Notes: generated from the sequence alone by a model not told the origin. 64,000 bases of DNA from Platanthera guangdongensis (GCA_039583875.1 CM077160.1:109259530-109323529); one strand, 5' to 3'. Positions 10,271-22,080 are shown, counted from the stretch's first letter. Translations and numbers: made by a program.

Positions 10271-11428
10271 TCAGTGTTTCGTAGGATTTTTTCTATAGAT
10301 ATCCATCTCTTAAGGGAGTCACTAACGACTACATAATCTATACCCATCACATTCATGTTCCTTTACGGGGGGGGGGGGGGGGCACCAAATCGGCAAAACA
10401 CCTTAAAAGGCCTTAGATTTTAGGCACGTCTACGTGCGTTTATCCGATCACATTCTCCGAATGAACCCAACGATGAACAATGCGGATAATTATTCGTTAA
10501 TGCAAGCAACCAAGCATCACCGAATCGGATCAACAACCACGATTAGATTAGTCTTCACACACAATGCCTATCTTGGAATTGCTCTTGGGCCTTTAATGCA
10601 AGCATGTCGGGGACGCAATCTCACGCCTGGTGGTTCACAATGAACCGTGATTACCCCAAGATCTCTAGTTAGAGATATCAGTTGACACCAACACATAACA
10701 TGCGTAAAAAATAACAAGCAAGCAAACAAAATCTTAAAACCGGGGAGAAAGAATCCATTATCTTCGACACTTTCTTCCCGACCATGAAAGCCTCAAGAAA
10801 GTGGATGGAGGAGAAGCACCGAGTGATTTCTTATGCGATGACGAAGACGGATCGCCGATCGGATCTCCTCCAATGGAAGTTTCTTACTCCTCTTGTTCTA
10901 GCTTCTTCCTCTTCTCTAAACCTAAGAGAGAGAGACTAGCCAAGTGAAACTGAGGTTGAAAAGCCCTTATTCCCGACCTAATAACCTCAGGAGAATGCTC
11001 CAGCCATCCAATCTCAAATACCGACATTGAACGACTTGATTTCGTAATCAAAACAAGTTCACGGCCCCAATTGCACGCTCGTGCGGTTTACTCCCGCACG
11101 ACCATACACGAGTAAATACCATCAAAACTAGTGAACTAAAACCCGTCGTGCGGTTTGGGTACACAGGACCCCGCGTGACTAATTTGTTTGAATGGTTCTT
11201 TTGCACGACTGTGTGGTTTAACACGTGCACGACTGTGAGCGTGATAAAATGGGCCAAAAGCAACGTCCAAAAAATGATCGTGTGGTTTGGCCATGCACGA
11301 CCGCGTGTGACTAAATTCGCACGACCAGATTCTATTTTGCATCCGAAACACAATCAAATAGTCTCTAATCATTGTGGGACTTCCTTGGGACACTAATACT
11401 CGATCAAAGGGAAAATTGAGGCATTACA
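10271..11428 (-). other. Gypsy-LTR-like non-coding sequence with CGTGC-rich segment
   Basis: No gene is supported. The block contains a G run of about 17 at 10368-10384 and, at 11060-11330, repeated gcacgac(c/t)gtgcggttta-like phrases in both orientations. Minus-strand sequence from 11428 starts TGTAATGCCTCAATTTTCCC, an LTR-like start. Similar CGTGC-rich phrases occur at 15440-15650 and 35220-35650, suggesting related LTR families. Open frames in the CGTGC region are by-products of the repeat. Confidence 0.4.
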
Positions 11429-11433
11429 GGTTA

Positions 11434-11692
11434 TGTGAATGCAACATAGTAACTGGTTTAAATATGGAAGCTATCTCTGAAATATAAAAAATCATTGAAG
11501 TTTACTTTCAAAATGAGGACCTTAGTTTTCTCAACTACCTCTTGGGACTAAAGGTACATCACTGGCCTAAAGGTATGTTTAAACCAACACATATATTCAA
11601 AATTTAGTTCAATTAGCTAGCCTCACAATTAACCATTTTATGGACTCATCCATAGAACTTAATGCAAAATTACAATGAGATGAGATCGACAT
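11434..11692 (+). pseudogene. Copia reverse transcriptase, middle fragment
   Basis: Continues the copia remnant from 6116 after the 6117-11428 insertion. It reads as the degraded YVDD segment, then 'NMEAISEI', 'FLNYLLGLKVHHWPKGMF' and the following 'QDLVQLASL'-like block, as in other copia RTs. Several stops are present. It is cut at 11692 by the solo LTR and resumes at 13727. Confidence 0.7.
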
Positions 11693-13726
11693 TGTAACAT
11701 CCCAGATTTTGACGTCGCGTTAAAATAAATTTCAGGGACCGATCGCATGAATATTTGATCAAGCCGGAGGAGATTAGAGGTAACATTTTTTTAATTAATA
11801 TCCTTTAGAGGTAGTGCTAACACTCACTTAAAAAAAGAAATATAATAATAATAACAATAATAAAAAAGGAGTTTTTTTTATCCTCCTAATAAACCGATTC
11901 ACGGTTATTATAACCGTGAATTAGCCCCCCATTATTATCGCCTATCGCTCCTGCCGATTGAGATTTTCTCCCGATAAAAAAGCTCCCGATTCCGCAAAAA
12001 GCTCCGACCGGGAGATCAGTCTGACGCCTCTTCCTCCTCGCCGGAATCAGGCGATCGCTCCTCCTTTCTCCGCAGCCCTAGTCGATCCCTCTCCTTCTTC
12101 CCTGACACCGTAAGAAGTGGATTTTCAACCCTAGCCGGCGGGAAGAATTTCTGAAATCACCAATTTTGATTCCAGTGAGTATCATTCCTCTTTATTCTTC
12201 TTTCTTTTGAGGAAAATGTCATGTTTGATACTCAACTATGTTTACCCTTAGTTTCTCTTGCACCAAATTAGGAATCGAGGAACTAGATCTTCCCCGATTA
12301 GAAATCAACCACATAATTTGGGGTTTAGTCACTGCTAATTTATGGTAACGCTCTTGTTTTCGTTCGCTTCCACCATAATTAGTTATTTGTTAATATTTTG
12401 AGAAATTTCCACCGAAACCCTAAAAGGTAAATGTCTAAGTTAGGTTTATTCGTTAGATTTCAGATTTTGGGTGATCGTTAAAGCAAAGGATTGGAGAAAT
12501 TCGTAGTGACAGATCTTCTCGAAAGAGATTCATGTCACCTCGCCGTGTGGACGAACGTTGTAACACCACGTAAGAAACTCGACTCCTTTTAGTCTAACAG
12601 TTCAGATTATTTTTAATTCATGTTTTAACTATGTTAGTTTACTCACTTAGAAATTACAGGTTCCTATAGTCAGAATCAAGTCAACGGGGTAGATATACGC
12701 TTAAGCCAAGTTAGCAGATTCAATGTCATGAAAACCCTGAGCCCAGTACTTTTGACTAGAACGCTACTTCGTGTTTGACTCACTGAACACTAGTTTAAGT
12801 TAATTCATAAAAGAAAATGCGAGGAATGTTTACCCTCATGATTATGATGGAGGCACACCACCGTGTTCTCAGGGCCAGTAGGCCACCACTCGAACTTCAA
12901 GCTCAGGGTCGATGACCCTTGCTACTGATATGTAACTTCGTAGATAGGAGTCTGTGTTCTACTTGAGGGACATCCAGTCATGGCACCATCAGATTTGCCA
13001 CTAAGACTACAGTTATTAGTTTATGCACAGTCGTCCTTAGTGACAAATGTTAATAAGATAATATATAAACTATTTGAAACCTATACCAGTCATAAGTTCA
13101 AACTACAAAAAATCAACAATTTGTACAATTCAGACAAGCGCGTGTCTGATCACACAATAGGCCGATTTTGTCCCAGATCATGAACCCAAGTGTCAATTTT
13201 TAAGTTATAGTAATTTTGCAAATTTTAAATTCAAGTAATATTCACTTGTAATATTTTCTTTAAGTGTTGCTGGAGGGAGTAGTTTTTCTTACTCTTCAGT
13301 GAGCCTGACCCATTTGAAACTTATTTTTACAGGGGGCTCAGGTTAGGAAATCTGCTTAGAATAAGCGGTGCAGTCTTCTCAGTTGTCAATTTATTCAGTT
13401 GTGCTACTGTTGTTGTACTTGTTTCTTTTGTTGACATTATGTATATGTTGTACTTCACTCATGTTTTGATGTATCCGTTCACTTCAGACTGACAATATAT
13501 CATTTTCTTAGTGTTGTTTACTGTTTTAGTTGGCTCTGTGAAATCATCATTCGCGAGGTACACTTTTACCCATAGTTTTATTACTCTACTTCTGCTGTTA
13601 GTTTTCTTTAGCACTTTTAATTTACCTGCTTTATAAAAGTTTTTATACCGCTACTTAGTTTTCTTCTTATTGTGAGCCCGGCCAGACTGCTGATTTCCTG
13701 TTGAACTAGGTTAGTGTTACAGACAT
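11688..13726 (+). mobile_element. Solo LTR of about 2.03 kb with exact duplication GACAT
   Basis: The LTR is 11693-13721, starting TGTAACATCCCAGATTTTGA and ending TTAGTGTTACA, so TGTAACA and TGTTACA form the terminal inverted repeat. GACAT flanks it exactly (11688-11692 and 13722-13726), and the copia reading frame resumes after it. No coding domain, PBS or PPT adjoins it. The TGTAACATCCC start and 2 kb length suit a Ty3/gypsy family; lineage is not determined. The orientation is inferred from the start motif and is less certain. Confidence 0.8.
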
Positions 13727-13835
13727 CCTCCGACCTTTTATAGGAAATTGGTTGGTAGTTTCATCTACCTGACTATCATCTGACCAAACATGTCCTATGT
13801 TGTCTATGCTGTTAGCAAATCATGCAATCCCCCGT
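13727..13835 (+). pseudogene. Copia reverse transcriptase, last fragment
   Basis: Reads as the block after the LTR insertion: 'FYRKLVGS'-type (accttttataggaaattggttggtag), 'YLTI', 'PDMSYVVYAVS'-like, ending at tcatgcaatccccc, the usual FMQSP motif preceding RNase H in copia. It stops there. The following bases TGTTAGGAAAATACC look like the start of a different LTR, so RNase H is missing. Confidence 0.6.
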
Positions 13836-16208
13836 GTTAGGAAAATACCTCTTGATTTGACATATCGGATTATGTCAAGTGATATATGATATGCCTTTAA
13901 TTTGTATAGAAAGACCTAAAGTTAGTTTGCACTTTACATGTTATAGGCAAAAGTAGGAAACTCAAGGATTGAAGAAACCATCGAGTTCAGAAAACTTACA
14001 TCGAGAAGTAATCGACATATGTTGAAGTAGTTTTCAGAGTACGCCGACTTCTCCAAAGTCAGTGCAAGCAAAAATTTTTGAAAGCTCATTTCATACAACT
14101 AGTTAAAAAAATTATTATAAAATCCCAAAACCTTCCAAAAATAGTTTATTTTGTAACAAAAATTCCAAAATATGAAAAATATATATGTATATATATATAC
14201 TTAGAAAAAATCAAAAACAAATTCAAAAATATAATAAAACCTCTAAGTGTTTTTTGTTATTTCCAAACTTATAATTTTGAGTTTATTTATAAGCAACTTT
14301 TCATAGTTTTTTATTTGCTAATCATTTATTTATTATAGATTGATAGATTTAAATATCTGAGATTAAATTTTTAAGAATAATTTGTGTTTTTAATTTAATT
14401 AGAGAATTTGTTTTGTGCCCTACTTCTAATTTATTTTTAATAAAGACATGCGTATTATATTAGAAAAATATTCTTAGACTTCAATTATCCTTACTGGCTT
14501 ACTTTAAACTTTTAGAAACCTAGGAATGTTCAATTTACTAAAATATTACTCTCAAAATTTTTAGTTATAAATCTAGAAATTTCTCTTTAAAACCCTTTCC
14601 CCTACCTTTAGTATGCACCCTTTTACTTGGCATGTTTAAGAAGTTTAAAAGATCATATGTTATGAGAATAAGATTTTGTTCCCTAACATGTGCATCTAGA
14701 TGTATTTAAAAGATTATATGAAATGAGAATAACATTTTGTTTCCTAAACATATACATTTTGGGTTATTCTAGCAAAAGATTATGTCATGGAAAATGAGAG
14801 AATAAAATTGATCAATTTCCTGGTAATTATATAAAAGAGAGACGTGAGATGATAAAATTCATCACCTCCAATTTAAGAAACTTTTCTTTTGACAAAATTT
14901 GTACCCCTCCCCCTTAGCCAATATATTGATCCTAGACTTAATTTAAAATTTTAAGAGAGTATAATTAGTAGGTTGTATTTTATCCTTCAAATTTCCTTAA
15001 AGGTTTTTATAATTCTAATTTAATCTTGCTACTAATGATTGTACTTTTGCTTGCTATTTGGTTATATAAAGAAATCTTTTGGCTAAAACATTTCACTCTC
15101 TTTAAATCATTATCATAATCTAGGATTTAACTCTCTATACTCTGAATTTTTATTTCGGTCCTTCTTTTGATTAAATGAAATGTTAGTTTAAATTAAAAAT
15201 TATAATAATTTCTTATATATATTTTTTCTACTTTTGCTCTAGAATAAAAAAAATTTAAGTATGAGGTTATTTGATGAGTAGTAAAATTTACATATATTTA
15301 GTATTAATTCTAGTTCAATATTAAGGTTATTTTGTCGTTGTTAGCTATTTTCCATAGTAAATTACTTCTTTTTGTATTTTATGCTATAATTTAGCTTTAT
15401 TTGTGTCTTGCAAATTTTTCTGATTGATTTGAAAAAAAATTCAAGTACACACCCCTGTCACACCCGTGACATAGGGCATGTAAACCTTATTTCATCAAAT
15501 TCTAGCTCCCGACCCGCCCGTGTTCGCCACGTGTCCTTCAGAACCTTCCAAAAATGCGGCCAAGAGTTAAATTTCTGACTTCTCGGGAAATTCTTATGTC
15601 ACACTTTTTAGTCACGCCCGTGGCTTGGGGGCGTGTAATTTCATTTTTTTCCTATAAATACCCTGCTTCTCCTTGAGCTGGGGGTTCATGCCCTCGTGTG
15701 GGTTCTTTTGTTTTTAATTTCAATTTCAAGTTCTCTAACTAGTTGTTATCTTCATTTCTAGCAATAAAATTAGTTTGTTTTCATCTTGTTCTTCCTTATA
15801 ATGTTGTGTGAGTGGGTGTGTTAGCTTAGGTTTTCTTTTCTATTTCTTTACTTGCATTTTAATTATGTTGTGTGGGTGCGTGTATGAGATAAATTTTCTC
15901 TTCTTTTAACTTGGTTTTAGTTTTTGTTGAGAGGGCGTGTGTGTTAGCATTTTCATTGTTTTTCCTTTCTTATTGCAATTTACTTTTTGTTAAGAGAGTG
16001 TGTTTTAGTATAGTTTTTCTTATTTCTTTTGCACTTCTTTATTTTGGCTAAATCACACTCGTAATTGCTTAACAAAATCACGAATGCCTTTATTTCTAAC
16101 GCCGTCCCCATCTCGATGAGTGGCTTAACCCCTCTTAGCACTCGATTGAGACGATCCTTGGGATGAAATAATCATGTTATCAAATAAAAAAAAATCTTGT
16201 TTTCTCTT
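13836..16208. other. AT-rich non-coding block with gypsy-like LTR features
   Basis: No coding domain was found in 2.4 kb. The left edge TGTTAGGAAAATACCTCTTG may be an LTR start. From 15440 to 15650 the phrases 'cacacccgtgacatagggcatg' and 'cacgcccgtggcttgggggc' recur, then a TATA box (cctataaatac, 15651-15661) and a leader follow, which suits an Athila/Tat-type LTR or internal non-coding region. That family call is tentative. Short ORFs around 14080-14340 are AT-rich chance frames. Confidence 0.4.
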
Positions 16209-16283
16209 TGTTAGAATATGCTTGAATATTGAGTTTTATGTTGTTACGATGTTAGCATGTGGTAGTGTGTGTACCCAGGTTAG
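16209..16283 (+). repeat. Copia A 5' LTR, 3' half deleted
   Basis: The first about 75 bp (TGTTAGAATATGCTTGAATA onward, through 'gttttatgttgttac' and 'gttagcatg') match the start of the 3' LTR at 30730. They then diverge at 'gtgtgtaccc' into a pyrimidine-rich leader with a CTCTCTC run (16332-16362). The end of the LTR and the primer-binding site are missing, so this copy could not start reverse transcription normally. Confidence 0.75.
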
Positions 16284-16527
16284 AGTTTTTTCCGATCCCG
16301 CTGCTCCCGCTCTCCGCCTTTGTCCGCCCAACCCGTCTCTCGCTCTCTCGCTCTCTCTCTCTCCCACTTCTTCTTCTTGTGCTCTAGGGACGCCGACTCC
16401 ATGAAGTCTTGATTTCCTCGATGCCGGCGGTCCCTTCATCTCTTCCCCTCTTTCTACGAGGGTTGTTTTTCCTTCAACATCATTGTGATTATTTGGTGGA
16501 TCCTTGATTTCTATTCGAGGTTTCCTT

Positions 16528-17680
16528 ATGACTGGAAGTGAATCCTCTACCACCACGTCTTCCGATGGCGTGGCCTCTCCTACTCCGGCTTCCGTTGGAT
16601 CTTACCGCGTCCCCTCGGATCATGACACTCCTCAGATGACCACTATGAAGTTGGATGGTTCCAACTACCTCCCGTGGGCTCGCTCCATCAGTCGTGCTCT
16701 CAAAAGCCGCCGATTATTTGACCATGTCAGTGGCACGGTGAAGGCTCCTGCGCCTGACTCTTCTGAGTGGCTTCAGTGGGAGTTAGACAACTCCTTGGTA
16801 ATGTCTTGACTGCTTAACTTTATGACGAAGTCTATATCTCAGAACTATCTGTTCTTGGATACTGCAGCAGATATTTGGAAGCGTGCAGAGACTACATATT
16901 CTGGTCGAGGCAATGCTGCTCAGATCTACCAACTTCGTCGCCCATTGTTCCTCCTGCAACAGGGTGATCAACGCCCCTCGGTCTACTACTCAGAGTTCAC
17001 CCAACTCTATAAGGAGTATGATCATTTTGATTCTCTGACCCTGGTGTCTCCTGAACATGAGGTGCTTGTCCGAGTAAGAGAAGAACACAATCGCATCTTT
17101 GAGTTCCTCCATGACTTACATAGGGATTTTGATCCGATTAACATTCACATTCTTGGCCGCTCTCCTCTACCTTCTATGTCCGAGGTGTACAACCTTTTCC
17201 AACAGGAATTTGATCACCGCCTGACTCGCTTCTAGACTCTGCCACCGAGGGATCTGCCCTTGTCTCTCTTTCTCAGTCTGGGACTCGCCCTGCTCGCGAC
17301 ACTAGATTGAGGATTGGGGAGAAAGATCACCTAGTCTGTGATTATTGCAGGAAGACCCGCCATACTAGAGACACCTGCTTCGAGCTTCACGGTTTTCCAC
17401 CTCGAGGCGGCACTACCTCTCGTGGTGGCCGAGGAGGTGGTTGTTCTCAGCACATGCCTCCTCTGCCCCGATCGACCCACTTGTATGATGCTGGGGAGGA
17501 TTATACTGCTCCTCATTCTATGGATTCCAATATGCCCCGCTTGGTTCTTTCGGCTGAAGAAATTCTAGCGTTCCGCCGGATGATGCTCGGACCTCCAGCT
17601 GAGCCGTCTTGTTCTGCCTCCTCTTCCTATGCTCATCAGGGACCTGCAAGTGCTCACTCGGCTTCCTCCCACCTCTCCAC
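16528..17680 (+). pseudogene. Copia A gag with CCHC zinc knuckle
   Basis: The frame from the ATG at 16528 reads a copia gag: 'MKLDGSNYLPWARSI' near residue 40, a standard N-terminal gag motif, then a helical region ('AADIWKRAETTYSG', 'DFDPINIHILG'). An in-frame TGA lies at 16807-16809, a TAG ends the frame at 17233-17235, and a frameshift follows. The zinc knuckle at about 17335-17376 is intact as CDYCRKTRHTRDTC (C-X2-C-X4-H-X4-C), which would bind the RNA genome in the particle. The C-terminal tail is Ser/Pro/Gly-rich. Confidence 0.75.
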
Positions 17681-18900
17681 TTAGTGTATCATTGATTCCA
17701 GGGTTATAGACCACATGACCGGCTCGGCCACAGGTTTTGTGTCATACACACCTCTGTCTGGCAGGGACAAAGTGAGCATTGTTGATAGGGGTGAGGAGCG
17801 AAAACCAAAAACCGACTAAACCGACCGAACCACACCAATTCTGAAACCGAGCCGCCCAGTACGGTGTCGACTCGGTTTGGAGCTTTTGAAAATTGAAGTC
17901 TTATCGGTTCGGGTCGGTTTTCAAGTTGTGAAAACCGACTAAACCGAATCAAGTAATATTATAAATTTTTTAAATTAAGAAATGCACCTATTTTAAATTA
18001 AGTACTTCTCACTTCACGACTGTTTTGTGGTGTATTTGATCGAACAATTTTCAGATTACCTCTGAGTCTACAACTAAGTTCACTTTCCCCATCATCGTGC
18101 TTGGTTTTTCTCCTTAGGTTTAGAGAGTTCTTCAGATCCTAAGTAATTCTGTTGGAAAAAAGTTTTATTAATAGTTTAATTATTTGGGATGTTTTAATTG
18201 ATTTAATAACGATAATTATTATCTATCATGATTCTCCAATTGCTCGTGTTGCTTATTGTTGCATCTATGAGTATTAAATTTGTCCAAGTTATTACAGTGA
18301 ATTATGGGATGTCATAAGGAAGGTTTGCCCCAATATACCCAATCTCTGCATGTCTAAAAATGTAGGAATAAAATAGTTGTATGCGTGTGTGGTGTGAATT
18401 TAATAAACCTTCTTTCCAATTTGTACTCAAAAAAATTGTATGCTATTTATTTAATATAAACCTTCAATTGATAAAGATTATGAAGTTAATAAAGGGATGA
18501 CAACCAATCCAACAAGTTGTACTCGATTATGTTTGTTCGCAAAAAACTGACACCAAACTGTAAAAAACTGACTAAAAACCAAACCGACTTTGAACCGAAC
18601 CGACCTGGTTTGGTTCGGGTCGGTTTGGACAAACCAAAAATCGACGCATGTCGGTTCGGTTTCGGTTTAGGTTCAAACCGACCCAAACCGAACCACTCAC
18701 ACCCCTAATTGCCGATGGATCGCTATCTCCCATTGCTGGGAAAGGATCCATTCCATGCTCCTCTCTTACCCTCTCCTATGTTCCTCATGTTCCTGCTTTC
18801 ACCCACAATCTCCTCTCTATTAGTCATCTGACTAACTCTATGAATTGCTCAGTGACTTTTTCTTACCTCTTGTGTTTTTCAGGACCTGAAGACGGGGACT
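17681..18900 (+). pseudogene. Copia A protease region, split by a MITE
   Basis: Before the MITE (to 17785) the translation reads CIIDSRVIDHMTG, the copia protease active-site block in which the usual D-S-G has become D-S-R. After the MITE (from 18708) it continues ADGSLSPIAGKGSI and 'FTHNLLSISHLTN', the conserved C-terminal protease segments. The catalytic Gly change and the 922 bp insertion both inactivate it. Sequence from about 18890 runs into a degraded pre-integrase region. Confidence 0.7.
17786..18707. mobile_element. hAT-like MITE with 8 bp duplication
   Basis: The ends are TAGGGGTGAGGAGCG and, on the other strand, TAGGGGTGTGAGTGG, typical hAT-type TAGGGGTG termini. The flanks are ATTGTTGA (17778-17785) and ATTGCCGA (18708-18715), an 8 bp duplication with two differences. 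Removing the insert restores the copia protease frame (…S-I-[A/V]-D-G-S). Both subterminal zones carry many copies of aaccga / tcggttcggg motifs in both orientations, as in hAT elements where they bind transposase. The interior is AT-rich and codes for nothing. Confidence 0.85.
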
Positions 18901-19540
18901 GTGATTGACTATGATAGACTATGCAACAGACTCTACGCGTTCGACCCCTCTGCTTCCACTCCCTCCAGCATCGCTCGGCCTCCCAAAGCCCTTCTTGCTG
19001 CTCGTCCCTCTGAGTTTGATTCCTGACATTGTCGGCTAGAATATCCTCCTGTCGCTATTATGAGGCGTTTGCTTCCTCAAATGTCTTCTACTTCGTTTAA
19101 TGTTTTTCATTGTGATGTGTGTGATCTGGCTAAACATCATCGTAGTACTCTTCCTCTTATGTCTACCCGTAGCTCTGTTCCTTTTGCAGTTATTCATATT
19201 GATGTTTGGGGACCTAGCCCTAGTGCCTTTATTTCTGGTTGCTCATGATTTGTTTCTTTTATTAACTGTTTCTCTCGTTGTACCTGAGTTTACTTAATGA
19301 AGCATAAAAATGAGGTGTTCTCTATTTTTCAACGCTTTCACAAGATGGTCACTACTCAATATGGTGCTATTGTTAAAATCCTGCATAGCGACAATGGTCG
19401 TGAATATATAGACGCTTGCCTTGACAACTATCTGAGTGTCCTAGGTATCATTCATTAAATCTCCTGTGTGTACACTCCTGCTCAGAATGAGGTGACTGAG
19501 CGTAAGAATCAACACCTCCTTGAGGTGGCTTGGTGCCTCC
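18901..19540 (+). pseudogene. Copia A integrase, zinc-binding and catalytic core
   Basis: Visible blocks are CDVCDLAKHHR (about 19119-19151, second half of the HHCC zinc finger), VIHIDVWGPS (first catalytic Asp, about 19192-19221), LHSDNGREYI (second Asp, about 19382-19411) and the TERKN block with the catalytic Glu (about 19496-19510). The spacing suits a copia D,D35E integrase. Stops occur throughout (for example 19246-19248 and 19457), and the second small transposon interrupts the frame at 19541. Confidence 0.75.
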
Positions 19541-20477
19541 CTAGGAAACACCGGTACGGGTATGGGTACCGGGTACGATACGTATCTAGTACGGCGGTGC
19601 GACAAAATTTTGAAATCAAGGATACAGGAACGGCGGGATACGTTGTATTAAATTTAATAAATATATATGCATATATCATAAATACAATTATAAATTCTCG
19701 AAACAATAGAACATGAACCATAAATAATCAATTGAAGTACAAGTTCATAACTAATGCAATATAACATGAAATACGTAGACATAATCTATTCAATAATATT
19801 TCAAATAAAATGATGTTCATCACTAATTTTCTCCATCTTCCTCCATATTGTTGGAGATGATTCTGAAGTGCTAAACTGAATAACATAGTGCTAAACTGAC
19901 TAACATAGTGCTAAACTGACTAACCTCGTGAAGAAGAAGAAACTGTAAGTGACTAACATAATGCTATATACTGTTATGGAATGACTCTGAGAAACAAATC
20001 ATAAAGAAGAAGAAGAGGACTGGAAACAGACGAAGAGGAAGAAGAGGAGGCCGAAAACAAAAGAAGAGGAAGAAGAAGACGAAGAAGAAGATGAAGAAGA
20101 GGAGACCGGAAACAGAAGAAGAGGAAGAAGAAGAAGACGAAGAAGAAGAGGAAGAAGAGGAGATCGGAAACAAAAGAAGAAGAAGAAGAAAAAGAAGACA
20201 AAGAAGAAGAGGAAGAAGAGGAGACCGAAAACATAAGAAGAAGAAGAGGAAGAGGACCAGAAACGTACGGGATCGTCGACAGGGAATCAGCAGGACGGGA
20301 GCGGCAGCACGAGAGCGGCAGCATGAGATCAGAAGCACGGGATCGGCAACACGAGATCGGGAGCAGCACATAAACGTAACCCTAAAATCGCGATTATAGC
20401 CGAACCAGCCCGTGCGGTACGCGCATCCGTGGTACGGTACGAGTACGACCCTATTTTTGGTGTATCTGTGCTTCGTA
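19541..20477. mobile_element. Non-autonomous DNA transposon with 9 bp duplication GGTGCCTCC
   Basis: GGTGCCTCC occurs at 19532-19540 and again at 20478-20486. Removing 19541-20477 restores the integrase reading (…A-R/W-C-L-L-R-M-H-L-P-K-Y-Y-W). The ends ctaggaaacaccggtac and, inverted, tacgaagcacagatac match at about 12 of 16 positions. An 8-9 bp duplication suits a hAT- or Mutator-type element. Inside are tandem 20 bp units tgctaaactgactaacatag (about 19868-19925), a purine-rich GAA/GAG tract (19990-20260), and GGTACGG-type subterminal repeats. Long open frames over the purine tract are low-complexity artefacts. Confidence 0.8.
19990..20262. repeat. Purine-strand GAA/GAG microsatellite tract
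   Basis: About 270 bp of nearly pure A/G on the plus strand, with imperfect gaagaagagg units and periodic 'gaccgaaaac' or 'gatcggaaac' interruptions about every 60 bp, so it is also a higher-order repeat. Such tracts can form triplex DNA. No protein is inferred from its Glu/Lys- or Ser/Phe-rich frames. Confidence 0.8.
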
Positions 20478-21180
20478 GGTGCCTCCTTCGGATGCATCTC
20501 CCGAAGTATTATTGGGGTGATGCGGTTCTCACCACAACCTACCTCATCAATTGTATTCCTACGTGGGTCCTTGAGTTTCAGACCCCTCTCACCACTCTAG
20601 GGGTTCGTCGTACCTCCCTCTCTCTCCGTGTCTTTGGATGTGTATGTTTTGTCCATACCCAGCCTAAAACCAAACTTGATCCCCGCGTCCTGAAGTGTGT
20701 GTTTATTGGCTACTCACCTATTCAGAAGGGCTATAGGTGCTTCCATCCTGTTACCAAGCGGGTATTTGTTATCATGGATGTCACCTTCCGGGAATCTGAA
20801 TCTTATTATGGGAACTCTCTTCAGGGGGAGACTACAACTATGAAAGTGAGTTCCCCTGCTTCTGTTCCTCTGCCTATTCCTTTGTTTATGGTGCCACCTC
20901 CCATGCCTACTGCTCTTGTTCCTCCAGTGCCCCTACCTACTTCTGGGAACCCGGTGATTCCTCCTCTTTTGCAAGTCTACACGCGACGTAGAAGGGGCAC
21001 GAACACTCCGGCTCTTGCCATTCAACCGGTGTCATCATCCGACCCATCGTCAGGTACTAACAAAGGTAGTTCTACTTCTACCCTGCATCCTCTTTCCCAC
21101 TTTGTGATTTATGATTCTCTGTCTTCTACACATAGAGCATTTGTCACCTCCTTGACCTCCATTTCTATTCCTCGATCTTG
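20478..21180 (+). pseudogene. Copia A integrase C-terminal domain and linker
   Basis: Reads MHLPKYYWGDAVLTTTYLIN, then 'VFGCVCFVHTQPKTKLDPR', 'CVFIGYSPIQKGYRCFHP' and 'VTFRESESYY'. These are the conserved C-terminal integrase blocks of copia (GYS..QKGY, DVTF.E). A Pro/Ser-rich linker leads to RT. This stretch stays open for about 230 codons and is the best preserved part of the element besides RNase H. Confidence 0.8.
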
Positions 21181-22080
21181 ACAGTAAGCTCTCGAGCATA
21201 GTGACTGGAAGACATCCATGTTGGAAGAAATGGACGCTCTTGACAAGAGCAATACTTGGGAGCTGATCCAACTTCCTAAAGGGAAAACAGTGGTGGGATG
21301 TAAGTGAGTTTTCTCTGTGAAGCAAAACTCGCAAGGTCTCATGGAGCAATACAAAGCCAGGCTGGTGGCGAGAGGATATACGCTGACAGTGGGCATTGAC
21401 TATTAAGAGACATTTGCTCCAGTTGCAAAAATGAACCATTATGATCTTGCTTTCGATTGTTGTGTGTAAAGGGTGGAGTCTACTTCAATTGGATGTGAAG
21501 AACGCATTTTCCATAGTGATCTTGAGCAGGAAGTCTACACGTCCTTACCTCCTGGTGTTAGACAAGAAGGATCGGCATGGAAAGTTTGCAGGTTGAAAAA
21601 AGCTTTGTATGACTTGAAGCAATCTCCACGTGCGTGGTTCAGCAGATTTCACCGGTCTATGATCTCTTTCGGGTATAAACAGAGCAATGTTAATCACACT
21701 TTGTTTGTGACATAATGAGGGTAAGATGGCTGCTCTCATTGTCTATGTGGATGATATATTAATAACCGGCGATGATACTGAAGAGGTTGAACTTCTAAAA
21801 TCCAGATTGTCTAAGGAATTTGATGTGAATGATCTTGGTCCACTCAAGTACTTTTTGGGCATCAAGGTGGCTAGATCCAAGCATGAGATCTTTATATCTC
21901 AAAGGAAGTATGTTTTGGACTTGCTTGAGACAACTAGAAGGATCGGGTGCAGACCGGCAGATACCCTAATTGAGGTCAATCACAAACTTGGAAGAGATGG
22001 AGAAGTTGTTGATGACGTATCTGGCTTCCAACGACTGGTGGGAAAACTTATCTATCTCTCTCACACTTGACCAGACAGAT
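21181..22080 (+). pseudogene. Copia A reverse transcriptase
   Basis: Conserved blocks appear in order: NTWELIQLPKGKTVVGCK, then a stop at 21305-21307 where W is expected, 'YKARLVARGYT', 'ETFAPVAKM', 'DVKNAF' (degraded and frameshifted), 'LYDLKQSPRAWFSRF', the catalytic YVDDILITGDD (about 21742-21774), 'LGPLKYFLGIKVARS' and 'LVGKLIYLSHT'. At least three stops and two frameshifts break the frame. The family role is cDNA synthesis from the element RNA. Confidence 0.8.

Larger units (their letters stand above)
6117..11428. mobile_element. LTR-type insertion splitting the copia remnant (TGTAAC...TTACA ends)
   Basis: The copia RT reading breaks at 6116 and resumes at 11429 with the expected YVDD-region codons (ttatgtgaatgcaacatagta). 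The block between starts TGTAACTCC and ends GGCATTACA, and is flanked by GGTTT (6112-6116) and GGTTA (11429-11433), a 4/5 match that suits an aged 5 bp duplication. The right end read on the minus strand, TGTAATGCCTCAATTTTCCC, resembles a gypsy LTR start. No pol domains were found inside, so it may be a long solo LTR or an internally deleted element later enlarged by a solo LTR at 6286-7634 and perhaps another insert near 9365-10270. Confidence 0.55.

Noticed and set aside
19964..20497. Long Ser/Phe/Leu-rich minus-strand frame and Glu/Lys/Arg-rich plus-strand frame
   Set aside because: Both are translations of the GAA/GAG purine tract within a transposon; low complexity on both strands and no start or splice context.
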